Assembly: GCA_023259575.1 (NCBI GenBank)
Contig: JALRHN010000018.1
Coordinates: 1 to 20,064 of the forward strand
Direction: 5' to 3'
DNA: 20,064 nucleotides
Source: Candidatus Kapaibacterium sp.
GTDB lineage: Bacteria > Bacteroidota > Ignavibacteria > Kapaibacteriales > UBA961
The notes below the pieces were generated by a model that was given only the letters and a program-made list of their open reading frames with translations, searched no databases and was not told the origin of the DNA. Each line of letters starts with the position of its first letter. Position 1 is the first letter of the stretch. Shown piece by piece: positions 6,966 through 15,570 of the stretch. Both the position numbers and the translations under genes were made by a program.

Positions 6966-7505
6966 ATGAATATCAAGAATATAAAGCCCATATTGTTACA
7001 TGGCATACTCAGTATATTCATACTAGTTTTATATAGTATCCTTTTGTATTCTTGTACAAATCCATTTGCACCAAAATTATCAGACAAGCCAATAAATGCT
7101 GGAATGTATGGAGATCAAAGAACTGTAGAAGGTGTTTTTCAAAATTTTAAGACATCGTATTTATACAAAGATACGATTGCTTATGGTAGATTATTAAGTC
7201 CTGATTTTGTTTTTATTTATAGAAATTACGATAAAGGTGTAGATGCATCATGGGGAAGAGATCAAGATATGATTTCTACAGCTGGACTTTTCAATGCATC
7301 CCAAGCATTAGAACTGGTATGGAATGATATTATCGTTTCTTCGGGTGATAGTTCTTTAATGGATATATCGCGGGGATTTAATCTTACAATTACTTTTAAT
7401 CCTTCTGATATCATTCGTTTACAGGGAAGAGTGAATGTAAGAATCAGAAGAGATTCTACAGATATTTGGAGAATTATTAGATGGCGTGATGAATCAAATT
7501 ACTGA
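6966..7505 (+). CDS. Small lipoprotein with an NTF2/SnoaL-like domain
   Basis: A 179-residue protein with a hydrophobic N-terminus ending in LLYSC; Cys30 is a likely lipidation site, with Tyr at -2 being less usual. The remainder (about 50-179) has the order of a helix with repeated aromatic residues (VEGVFQNFKTSYLYKDTIAYGRLL), then SPDFVFIYR and a run of beta strands ending in IWRIIRWRDE, which is typical of the NTF2-like fold. Proteins of this kind in Chlorobiota and Bacteroidota are mostly uncharacterised, so no reaction is assigned. It reads on the plus strand, divergent from the acyltransferase, and its stop is only 7 bp from the stop of the converging glycosyltransferase. No clear promoter match was found in the 122-bp gap upstream. 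Confidence 0.7.
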   Translation: MNIKNIKPILLHGILSIFILVLYSILLYSCTNPFAPKLSDKPINAGMYGDQRTVEGVFQNFKTSYLYKDTIAYGRLLSPDFVFIYRNYDKGVDASWGRDQDMISTAGLFNASQALELVWNDIIVSSGDSSLMDISRGFNLTITFNPSDIIRLQGRVNVRIRRDSTDIWRIIRWRDESNY

Positions 7506-7512
7506 TGTACAA

Positions 7513-8217
7513 TTAGCGAAATAGATACATTAATTTTAATTTCCATACTAAAAATGCAGCTTCATATACTATATTTTTACTCATTTTAGACACTCCAGAG
7601 CGTCTATCAATAAAAATAATTGGTATTTCTAGAATTCTTGCTCCGGCCTTCCATAATCTGAAATTCATCTCTATTTGAAATGCATACCCATTCGATTTTA
7701 TATCAGAAAAATCTATCTTTTTTAGAATTGAAGCTTTAAAACATTTAAAGCCTCCTGTAGCATCTTTAATTGGCATTCCAGTAATAATTCTAGTATACAT
7801 ATTAGCAGAATAGCTAAGAATAAGCCTCCTCATTGGCCAATTAACAACATTAACACCTTCTGAATATCTAGAACCTATAACTAAGTCATAATCTTGTATT
7901 TTTTCTAGAAAACGAGGTATATCTTTAGGATCATGCGAGAAATCTGCATCCATTTCCATAATAGTATCATAACCCATTTTTAAAGCTAAGGTAAAACCTT
8001 CGCAATAAGCAGTACCCAAACCCATTTTTCCGGCTCTTTTCAATAGATGAATTCTATTGTCATGTTCCATAAGTTCCTGCACTCTTGCCCATGTTCCATC
8101 TGGAGAATTATCGTCAACAATTAAAATATGAACATCAGCAGCCTGTAAAACAGCCTGAATAATGTTGTCGATATTGTCCATCTCATTATAAGTAGGTATA
8201 ACTACAATCGTTTTCAC
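7513..8217 (-). CDS. Polyprenol-phosphate mannosyltransferase (DPM1-like GT2)
   Basis: A 234-residue, single-domain GT2 enzyme, the usual length for DPM1-like synthases. It should transfer a hexose, probably mannose, from GDP-mannose to undecaprenyl or another polyprenyl phosphate on the cytoplasmic face. Motifs are PTYNE (8-12), DDNSPDGT (35-42), the metal-binding DAD (90-92) in MEMDADFSHDP, ATGGFKCF, and the DRRSGVSKM segment near 204-212. There is no C-terminal membrane domain. The start is GTG at 8217, supported by MKTIVVIPTYNE at the expected N-terminus. It lies 76 bp after the sugar-phosphate transferase and is the last gene of the polysaccharide operon; it could also be a separate unit. 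Donor sugar is inferred. Confidence 0.85.
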   Translation of the reverse strand: MKTIVVIPTYNEMDNIDNIIQAVLQAADVHILIVDDNSPDGTWARVQELMEHDNRIHLLKRAGKMGLGTAYCEGFTLALKMGYDTIMEMDADFSHDPKDIPRFLEKIQDYDLVIGSRYSEGVNVVNWPMRRLILSYSANMYTRIITGMPIKDATGGFKCFKASILKKIDFSDIKSNGYAFQIEMNFRLWKAGARILEIPIIFIDRRSGVSKMSKNIVYEAAFLVWKLKLMYLFR

Positions 8218-8293
8218 GATAATCTCTAGAAAGTGTAATAATTACATGATGATATTCTGTATTTTTTACAAAACATATGTTCATGTATGTTGA

Positions 8294-9775
8294 TTATGCT
8301 TGGCCTTGTCCTCTGAATACTCTAATTACTGTTCTGATAATAATTTCGACATCTAATTGCAAAGACATGTTTTCAATATAATAAAAATCATGTTTAAGCC
8401 TATTAGTGATTTCTTCTAATGTTTCTTCATAATCTCGATAATGAACTTGATTCCATCCTGTAAGTCCTGGCCTTATTACAAGGCGTCTAAGATAATACGG
8501 TACATCTTTTTTAAATTTTTCTACAAAAAATGGTCTTTCTGGCCTTGGGCCAACTAAACTCATTTCACCTTTTAAGACATTCCAAAATTGTGGAATTTCA
8601 TCTAAATGTGATTTTCTCAAAAATCTACCTAATCTGGTAACTCGAGGATCATTTACTGATGCCCATCTTGGCCCTTCGGCCTCTGCATCTGTTATCATTG
8701 ATCTAAATTTATACATAGTAAATATTTTACCATTTTTGCCAACTCTAATTTGAGAAAAGAAAATTGGTCCTTTTGAATCTAGTTTTACCAAGATAGCAGT
8801 GATAAGTAAAAATGGTAATCCCAATAGAAGCACGATTGCACTAAAAACGATATCAAATGTCCTTTTGACAACTCTTTCCCATGTTTTTAATAGTTCGGGA
8901 TTTATATCTATTAATGGCATTCCATGAATAGCCAATAATCTGGCTTGTCCGGTAAATATCTCATATAAATCTGGTTGTATTTTAACACCAATTCCTAGTT
9001 CTCTGCATTGCATCACAATATCTAATAACCATCTATGATCGGTTTGTTCCATCATAACGATAACATCGGATGGTGATTCTTTTGATAGGATTTGTTGAGC
9101 TTGATTAGAATAACCTAAAACAGGAAGTGTTGTTGATGGAACTATTCTTTTTTGCCAGTCTTTTAAGTCTGATTCTTGTGTTAAAATTACTCCTTGTGCT
9201 CTATATCCCCATGATGGATTTTGTGTCATGGTAATATATAAATCTGATATTTTATCAGGATTTCCCATTAAGATGGTTTCTACTTTAATGATTCCCTTTC
9301 TTCTTAATGCTCTTTGAAATACTCTAATGATAATTCGTGAAATAGATACTAGAATACAAAGGATTATGGCATATAATATAATTTTAAGACGAAATCCATG
9401 AAAATTAGCACTTGTAAAAAGTATGGCTAAAAAAACGAATAGACTCCCTAAAGCGATAGCTCTGATTACTGTAAATACTTCGGTAAATGGAGATCTTACA
9501 AACCAATTTCTATACAGCCCTGCCAACCAAAACATACAAATCCAATAAAGAATTGTTGCTGGAAGTATACTCAAAAAGATAGAATTCAGAATAGATTCAT
9601 CGTATAAAGGAAAAGATATGCTGTAAAACCCTGTAAAAAATCCCAATTGTATGAATACTGGTAATGCTAAACCTATAGCAATTCCATCCCCAAACAATTG
9701 AAAAATTGCTGGGGTTGAACGTGCTGCCAAGGCTGCAAAACGTTTTTTTAATGATATAAATCCAGATCTATTCAT
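8294..9775 (-). CDS. Polyprenyl-phosphate sugar-1-phosphate transferase (initiating transferase)
   Basis: A 493-residue membrane enzyme that starts a glycan by moving a sugar-1-phosphate from a nucleotide sugar onto undecaprenyl phosphate. Layout: about four membrane segments (roughly 24-46, 64-88, 103-122, 131-150), a nucleotide-binding-like middle domain (about 160-285), then the bacterial sugar transferase domain (301-490) beginning KRTFDIVFSA with its membrane hairpin. Catalytic-region motifs include YKFRSM (355-360), LRKSHLDEIPQFWNVLKGE with the Asp392-Glu393 pair, SLVGPRPE and RPGLTGW. This is the WbaP/WcaJ-like large form. Sugar specificity (glucose, galactose or other) cannot be read from the sequence. 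The ATG is at 9775, 9 bp after the stop of the membrane GT2. Confidence 0.93.
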   Translation of the reverse strand: MNRSGFISLKKRFAALAARSTPAIFQLFGDGIAIGLALPVFIQLGFFTGFYSISFPLYDESILNSIFLSILPATILYWICMFWLAGLYRNWFVRSPFTEVFTVIRAIALGSLFVFLAILFTSANFHGFRLKIILYAIILCILVSISRIIIRVFQRALRRKGIIKVETILMGNPDKISDLYITMTQNPSWGYRAQGVILTQESDLKDWQKRIVPSTTLPVLGYSNQAQQILSKESPSDVIVMMEQTDHRWLLDIVMQCRELGIGVKIQPDLYEIFTGQARLLAIHGMPLIDINPELLKTWERVVKRTFDIVFSAIVLLLGLPFLLITAILVKLDSKGPIFFSQIRVGKNGKIFTMYKFRSMITDAEAEGPRWASVNDPRVTRLGRFLRKSHLDEIPQFWNVLKGEMSLVGPRPERPFFVEKFKKDVPYYLRRLVIRPGLTGWNQVHYRDYEETLEEITNRLKHDFYYIENMSLQLDVEIIIRTVIRVFRGQGQA

Positions 9776-9784
9776 ATATCTATA

Positions 9785-10951
9785 TTATGCAGTAGGCCTT
9801 TCCCAAACTGCTGATTGCTTTTTATGTATTGTATGAAGCCAAGCCATTATTAAGCTGATATGTAATCGTATAAAAATATAAGCACTATGGAAAGGTTTAA
9901 ATGGAATGCCTATATTCCATGCTAAAGCACTAATACAAATTATTAGCCATAAGATAGCCGAACATAAACCAATAGTTGAAGATTTTACTACACTTATACT
10001 TGTTACAATCAAAACTAAGATACTAAAGAATGGTAAACACCATCTTAGCATTTTTCGTGACCACAAAAAAAATGAAATCAAACCATATGTAGGTAATAAT
10101 AATCTTTTATAATACAATAGTGATGCAATTCCACATGCTGCAAAACGCTGCGCTTGAATATATTCCATCCCTTCGATAGATTTTCTTACTTCATACACTG
10201 ATGCTTTTGTTTCTACAACTACTCTTTTTTTATCTGCTAATATCGATAGTAATGGAGTATAATCATCGCATACCGAATCATTAGGCAAAGGTTTTCTATA
10301 TCTTCTACGTAATGCATAAAAATGTCCAAGGCTTGTAACCGTAGAAGCTAATTGAGATTCTCTGAGTCTTGTAAAATATTCTAAAGATCTATATGCTGAT
10401 TGTTCTTTTTCAAGTGTTTCATGTTCATAGACATGACCATTAAACTCTATTGAATTTCCAAGAACAGCTCCTATTTCAGGATCTATAAATCTTGCACACA
10501 TAGTTTGCAATGCATTGGGAACGATTCTACAATCTGCATCTATATGGACAATAATCTCCGATTGAGAATGTGCAATTAGGAATTCATTTACGCGATTTTT
10601 TCCTCTTCTTGATAAATCATACACATATAAAGAAGGATATTTTTTTTGTAATCCATAAAGTAATTCTACCGTACCATCATTAGAACCATCACTTCCAACA
10701 TGTACTTGCATTTTTGGATACTGTTGTTTATAGATTGTTTCTATGGTTTCTTCTAAGGTATCTACTTCATTATATGCTGCTATCAAAACTGATATATCGG
10801 GTAATTGATCAGTTGAAATGTCTGAAATTGACGATTGAAAAAGCTGGTTTTTAAATATTCTAACAAGTAATTCTAATATCAGTGGATAGATAATAAAAGG
10901 GTAGAGTATTAATAAATAACAAAACAATATGAAGTAATCTTCTAAGAGCAT
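9785..10951 (-). CDS. Membrane-bound family 2 glycosyltransferase
   Basis: A 388-residue GT2 enzyme, likely extending a lipid-linked polysaccharide. One membrane helix spans about 5-30; the catalytic domain carries VLIAAYNE (55-62), GSDGSNDGT (86-94), the DAD motif (138-140), a second acidic pair (Asp229-Asp230) and a QxxRF version of the QxxRW motif (266-270). Three or more C-terminal membrane segments follow (about 285-300, 304-323, 328-345, 357-373). This is the layout of processive or polymer-extending GT2 proteins such as hyaluronan- or cellulose-synthase relatives, but a single-addition role is just as possible. The ATG is at 10951, 9 bp after the Wzi-like gene. Confidence 0.88.
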   Translation of the reverse strand: MLLEDYFILFCYLLILYPFIIYPLILELLVRIFKNQLFQSSISDISTDQLPDISVLIAAYNEVDTLEETIETIYKQQYPKMQVHVGSDGSNDGTVELLYGLQKKYPSLYVYDLSRRGKNRVNEFLIAHSQSEIIVHIDADCRIVPNALQTMCARFIDPEIGAVLGNSIEFNGHVYEHETLEKEQSAYRSLEYFTRLRESQLASTVTSLGHFYALRRRYRKPLPNDSVCDDYTPLLSILADKKRVVVETKASVYEVRKSIEGMEYIQAQRFAACGIASLLYYKRLLLPTYGLISFFLWSRKMLRWCLPFFSILVLIVTSISVVKSSTIGLCSAILWLIICISALAWNIGIPFKPFHSAYIFIRLHISLIMAWLHTIHKKQSAVWERPTA

Positions 10952-10960
10952 GGTGATTTA

Positions 10961-12673
10961 TCAGAAATCTTCAAATCGTAATGATATGTGTGCTATATGC
11001 ACATTTTCTTTTCCTGTTTTTCTAAACTGATATGCTGCTTGAATATTAAATCCTCTTATTATTTCATAACCAATAGACATCTGAGTTTTAAATGTTTCAA
11101 GTACAATTCCTGCTAAAAAAGGAGCATCCATCGAATCATTTGGCCTTTTACAGTATAATGCATCTCCTCCATGATTAACAATTAATGTATCTTTTCCATT
11201 TATTGTTTCTACCTGATTTGCGCCATGCCTACGATAAGACAATAAGAATTGAATTGGATAACGATTACCATACCACAATGATCCAAACAGAGAAAGTTCA
11301 TCGCTATTTGGAGCTAAAGATCCTGTAATAATTTGTCCATCACTTGTCATTGAATTTTGCACATTAAAATGCGAATAAGTATACGGATACACTTTGGCAT
11401 ATTCGGCGCCTAAGTTCCACGATGGAAATGCATATAATGCACCTACAGAATATGCTGCTTTATTTCCCCAATAATCTGTTCCAATTTTAGAAAAAATTAA
11501 ATCGTCCAATAAATAAGATCCTTTTATAGATAGTCCTTTTACAGGTCTAATAGTAAAATCAAATCCCATGGCACTATTATCTCTGTCTCTTAAAGAATGT
11601 TCAACCGATTTTAAAAAACTTAATGGATTTAGATATCCAAGATCTAAGCTTCTATTTTGATAAATAACGCTTTCCCACAAGGCTATTTCGCCCCATTTTG
11701 GACGAAATGCTGCCCTATGCATTACCAATGTTTTTGATGGGAAATATTTATCAGAACCAGCTATAATTCCCATATTGGGGAATATCGCTTGTCCATTTGT
11801 ATCGATTGCCAATGACATCAAAGATGCATATGTAAATCTATATTCAAATTGCTTAAAACGTGCTCCAGCAAAAACTGCATCTAGTGGCGGGGCATTTTGT
11901 CCTAAAAATTGATGATGTCTAAATCCAGCACCTAATAATCTAGATTCACGTCCGATTCCGATATAAAACCAATCATAATCATATCGTATATGTGATTCTG
12001 TAAAATCAAAATCACTATTCAGTACAGCAAATTTTATATTCTGTTTTAATCGTATATCTTCTAAAGCAAGTGTTCTATCTCCGCTAATTAAAGATCCATT
12101 TGTCACTTGCATAAAATAGCCAAATCGATTGCTTAATGTTCCATGTACTCTTATTCCAGCTTGAACAGAAAACATCGAGCTAGATTGTGTATCCAAAGAT
12201 CTAAATGCAAGATCTGCAGATGCAAGTGGAACAGCATATACATTCACATTTTTTTCGTCTTGAAAATAAATGCCTTTTTCATAATCAGAAAATAATCCAG
12301 AGCTAAAAAATGACATAGTATCTTTTCGGGGCACATCGCTTGAAAAAACAGATGAATTAACTCTTAATTCTGGACAAATCTCTTGTTCGTATAATTCTAA
12401 TGTCTGTTTTTCGGATACAGTTAATTGCGGAGTTGCACTACAAATAGATCTTAGCGCTTCGGCTACTTCACCCCTTTGTAATGGCAAAGATGATAAGGAG
12501 AAATGTTCTAAAAGCCCTTTTGCTTCGCAATGTTGCAAGAACATATATACAGGATGGGAAATAGGTATATGTTCTACTTGAGCTTTTGCATTTTTGGGAT
12601 TGATACATATACCAATACTTATTATTATCGCCATAATAATAAGATGTTTTATACCTTGTTGAATAACAATCAC
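10961..12673 (-). CDS. Wzi-family capsule assembly outer-membrane protein
   Basis: A 570-residue exported protein resembling the Wzi capsule-assembly family, an outer-membrane beta barrel that in Escherichia coli helps hold capsule at the surface. A signal peptide covers about 1-32 (ending NAKAQ), followed by a periplasmic or helical region (PVYMFLQHCEAKGLL to about 110). The rest is barrel-like, with alternating aromatic strands, the family segment GAGFRHHQFLGQNAPP, NRSLDLGYLNPLSF near the middle, and a C-terminal phenylalanine. The start is GTG at 12673; AAGGAAAG upstream at good spacing supports it over the internal ATG at codon 14, which would lack a charged N-terminus. It follows the Wza-type gene by 14 bp, which fits a joint role in export and surface retention. 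Confidence 0.8.
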   Translation of the reverse strand: MIVIQQGIKHLIIMAIIISIGICINPKNAKAQVEHIPISHPVYMFLQHCEAKGLLEHFSLSSLPLQRGEVAEALRSICSATPQLTVSEKQTLELYEQEICPELRVNSSVFSSDVPRKDTMSFFSSGLFSDYEKGIYFQDEKNVNVYAVPLASADLAFRSLDTQSSSMFSVQAGIRVHGTLSNRFGYFMQVTNGSLISGDRTLALEDIRLKQNIKFAVLNSDFDFTESHIRYDYDWFYIGIGRESRLLGAGFRHHQFLGQNAPPLDAVFAGARFKQFEYRFTYASLMSLAIDTNGQAIFPNMGIIAGSDKYFPSKTLVMHRAAFRPKWGEIALWESVIYQNRSLDLGYLNPLSFLKSVEHSLRDRDNSAMGFDFTIRPVKGLSIKGSYLLDDLIFSKIGTDYWGNKAAYSVGALYAFPSWNLGAEYAKVYPYTYSHFNVQNSMTSDGQIITGSLAPNSDELSLFGSLWYGNRYPIQFLLSYRRHGANQVETINGKDTLIVNHGGDALYCKRPNDSMDAPFLAGIVLETFKTQMSIGYEIIRGFNIQAAYQFRKTGKENVHIAHISLRFEDF

Positions 12674-12687
12674 TTTATGTTCTTTCC

Positions 12688-14454
12688 TTATCGTATAAAT
12701 GCATAGTAAATAACATTTAATGTTGCAACTAATCCACCAATTGCAGTAATAAGAAAACTATAATATTGATATTCATATCCTGGAGGTCTTTGAGAAGGTG
12801 GCGCACAATATATTTCATCACCAGATTCAACAAATACGTCTTTTTTATCACCTTCCACCCATATTTTAGAGCGACCTTTGATAATTCTTGTTAGATCTTC
12901 ATCAGCTCCTGCGGCATATCCACCCGCTTGTTGTATATACCAATCCATTGTTTTTCCAGCCACAAATGTTACATAGCCTGGATTATTAACTTGTCCATAA
13001 ACATATACTCTTTGTGGATTTTGTGGAATAACGATAATATCTCCATCTTCAATCAATACATTATCTTTTTCTGAACCAGAAAATGCTTTTGTAAAATCGC
13101 ATGCGACAGATGGTTTTCTGTACATAGAATGCATTAAATATCGCATTGTATCTTCAGCTTTTAGATCTGTAAATTGCATTCCCATCATTGCACGAAATCT
13201 TGGTTCATTTGATGCAGGTTCTTGTTGTTCGCGTCTGACAATATATGCTAATGGTAAATATGCCTTATCTGTAAATCCACCTGATTGCTGTACGATATCT
13301 TTTAATGTTGTTATTCCAGGCTTGATTGTATAGGCTCCAGGATTTTGTATTGCCCCTGTTAGCTCTGCCACACCTGTTTTAAATCCTGTTGCCGAAGTAT
13401 TATTAGACCTCACAACCATTACAGCACCGGGCATAATATCTATATCTTGAGATAGAGTACCATCTGATTGAACATTTATCTTGGTTTGTTGTCCACCCTG
13501 ATCAAGATATACTTCATTCACATTGGCATCTTCGGTTAATCCATAACCTAATTTTAATAATGTAGATGCTTTATCACCTTGTTTATAAGCAATTGTGATT
13601 GGCCTTCTAACGGCACCGGCAATTGCTATTGTAGCATAACCTGGTTTTTCGAATGGTACATATATTTGATCTCCTTCTCTAAGAGTTGGGTCATAATTAT
13701 ACTGCATATCTGTTATCGATTTTTCTAAATCTGCATTATTGGCGCTTCCATCTGCATGTAAAATGCTGATATTTCTTGCTACATAGGAGGGTAAATCTTC
13801 TCCTGCCGACATAGACCCAGCTTTTAATACTGACTTTTGGGCTTCTATTGCATTAAGTTCTTTAGACTGATCTATTTGCGCTGATGTTCCACCCATTGTA
13901 TTTTGTATTGCCGATTTTGGTGGTTGATTGGCCAATCGTATAATTGTAGATACTCGCATTGAGGCAGGAACTGTGTATGTTCCTGGAAATCGTATATTCC
14001 CCTTGATACTTACATACAATGATCTGCTTTTTCTTAACATGACTGTTATTGTCGCCTGGGGATTCCTATTTTTCATCACTTTGATAATTGTATCTTTTGC
14101 TTGAGACAATGATTTGCCTAATAAAGAAACTTCACCAATTCTAGGAATTAAAACAGAGTTTTCTGGCGTAATTGAAATATATTGTTCGGTTGCATTTCCC
14201 GAAAGAATTTGAATTGATAAAACATCTCCGGGGCCAACTCTATATGATATTGGATCTACAATATTATCAGAAGGTAGTGTTTCTGTTCTTAATAATTCCG
14301 AACCAGAAGGTGCATTTTGCTGCATAAGCTTGGTCATATCAAAATCACTAGAAGATCCCATTACTTGTGATTCTGCCGTATATCCAATACATAGTAAAAG
14401 TATAAGGTTTAGTATACTTTTTTTGATTAAATGTTCTGTTAATCGAGTAATCAT
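12688..14454 (-). CDS. Wza-type polysaccharide export protein with SLBB domains
   Basis: A 588-residue outer-membrane polysaccharide secretin. Signal peptide about 1-30; no lipobox Cys. The polysaccharide-export domain starts at YRVGPGDVLSIQ (71-82) and runs to about 145. SLBB-like repeats follow, each opening with a G-x-[VI]-x-x-P-G or related motif: KGNIRFPGTY (151-160), AGAVRRPITI (279-288), TGAIQNPGAY (366-375) and YGQVNNPGYV (486-495). A single membrane helix (about 565-585) closes the protein. The extra SLBB domains and the C-terminal helix make it longer than E. coli Wza (about 380 residues). Its ATG overlaps the epimerase stop by 4 bp (ATGA), so translation is probably coupled. No Wzc kinase accompanies it here. 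Confidence 0.9.
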   Translation of the reverse strand: MITRLTEHLIKKSILNLILLLCIGYTAESQVMGSSSDFDMTKLMQQNAPSGSELLRTETLPSDNIVDPISYRVGPGDVLSIQILSGNATEQYISITPENSVLIPRIGEVSLLGKSLSQAKDTIIKVMKNRNPQATITVMLRKSRSLYVSIKGNIRFPGTYTVPASMRVSTIIRLANQPPKSAIQNTMGGTSAQIDQSKELNAIEAQKSVLKAGSMSAGEDLPSYVARNISILHADGSANNADLEKSITDMQYNYDPTLREGDQIYVPFEKPGYATIAIAGAVRRPITIAYKQGDKASTLLKLGYGLTEDANVNEVYLDQGGQQTKINVQSDGTLSQDIDIMPGAVMVVRSNNTSATGFKTGVAELTGAIQNPGAYTIKPGITTLKDIVQQSGGFTDKAYLPLAYIVRREQQEPASNEPRFRAMMGMQFTDLKAEDTMRYLMHSMYRKPSVACDFTKAFSGSEKDNVLIEDGDIIVIPQNPQRVYVYGQVNNPGYVTFVAGKTMDWYIQQAGGYAAGADEDLTRIIKGRSKIWVEGDKKDVFVESGDEIYCAPPSQRPPGYEYQYYSFLITAIGGLVATLNVIYYAFIR

Positions 14455-15560
14455 TGTTTATACAGGGAGTGTGATACAATTATCGATGCTATTCTTTCGG
14501 CTGCTTTTCCATCCCATAATGGGGGTATATGTCCAATTTTCCGTGGCTCATTCATCATCTGATGAAGTGCTTTATGAATAGACTCTGGAGATGGATCTAT
14601 AAGAATATTTGTTCCTAAAGATACTGTAATTGGTCTTTCTGTGGTTGTTCGGGCTGTTATACATGGGATTCCAAGAACAGTTGTTTCTTCTTGAATTCCA
14701 CCTGAATCTGTAAGCACAAAGTCTGCATTATTCATCAATGCAACAAAATTAATATATCCTTGTGGCGATATTAAGTGCAAAGCAGGGTGTGTTGTCAAAA
14801 TATGCATTAAGCCATATTCTTGTAATTTCTGTTTGGTTCTTGGATGAACCGGAAACACTATTGCTTTTTGATGAGATAACTCTGCAAGAATGTGCATTAA
14901 TGCTGATAATTGTTCTGGTTCATCTACATTACTGGGACGATGCATGGTTACCAATGCATATTCTTTTTTTTGTATGCCAATATCTTGTAAAATTGAAGAA
15001 TTATGAACCATTGGCATTGCATAATGCAAAGAATCTATCATTGTATTTCCAACAAAGAATACTTTTTCCTTATCACAGCCTTGTTCAAGTAGTGTATGTG
15101 TGCCACTTTCTTCTGTTGTAAACCAATAATCACAAATTGAATCTGTGGCTATTCGATTAATTTCTTCGGGCATTTTTCTATCATAACTTCTTAATCCTGC
15201 CTCTACATGCGCTGTTGGAATTCCTAATTTTACAGCAGTTAATGCGCATGCTATTGTAGAATTTACATCCCCAACTACAATTACCAAATCTGGTTGTAAG
15301 TGCAAGCATGTTTTTTCAAATTCTACCATTATTCTGGCTGTTTGTTCTGCATGTGATCCACCGCCTATACCAAGGAATACAGTAGGTGCAGGCATTGCTA
15401 AATCTGTAAAAAATGCATCACTCATAGCTGCATCATAATGCTGGCCAGTATGCACAATACAATGCTCGAATTCTGGAGAATATTGTTGAAAAGCTCGGTG
15501 TATCGGAGCTACTTTCATAAAATTGGGTCGGGCACCCACAACTGATAGTATTCTTTTCAT
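14451..15560 (-). CDS. wecB: UDP-N-acetylglucosamine 2-epimerase (non-hydrolysing)
   Basis: A 369-residue cytoplasmic enzyme interconverting UDP-GlcNAc and UDP-ManNAc, or an N-acetylated uronate equivalent as in WbpI. Motifs are GARPNFMK (9-16), HTGQHYD (37-43), GDVNST (97-102), HVEAGLRS (118-125), PEEINR (131-136), MHRPSN (206-211), HPRT (239-242), TDSGGIQEE (284-292) and TTERP (306-310). I chose the ATG at 15560 (MKRILSVVGARPN) over a TTG nine codons upstream, which would overlap the preceding stop and add an atypical N-terminus. It follows the UDP-sugar dehydrogenase by 10 bp and overlaps the export gene by 4 bp. With that dehydrogenase it could give UDP-ManNAcA or a related uronate. Confidence 0.93.
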   Translation of the reverse strand: MKRILSVVGARPNFMKVAPIHRAFQQYSPEFEHCIVHTGQHYDAAMSDAFFTDLAMPAPTVFLGIGGGSHAEQTARIMVEFEKTCLHLQPDLVIVVGDVNSTIACALTAVKLGIPTAHVEAGLRSYDRKMPEEINRIATDSICDYWFTTEESGTHTLLEQGCDKEKVFFVGNTMIDSLHYAMPMVHNSSILQDIGIQKKEYALVTMHRPSNVDEPEQLSALMHILAELSHQKAIVFPVHPRTKQKLQEYGLMHILTTHPALHLISPQGYINFVALMNNADFVLTDSGGIQEETTVLGIPCITARTTTERPITVSLGTNILIDPSPESIHKALHQMMNEPRKIGHIPPLWDGKAAERIASIIVSHSLYKQ

Positions 15561-15570
15561 GTATATTCTC

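Noticed and set aside
7506..7512. Possible terminator between the converging lipoprotein and glycosyltransferase genes
   Set aside because: The gap is only 7 bases and no hairpin is visible around it.
8272..8281. Perfect 10-base palindrome AACATATGTT
   Set aside because: Short, AT-rich and isolated in a 76-bp gap; no paired copy or known operator recognised.
14762..15121. Plus-strand open frame of 119 codons
   Set aside because: Antisense to the UDP-GlcNAc 2-epimerase; composition reflects the opposite strand.
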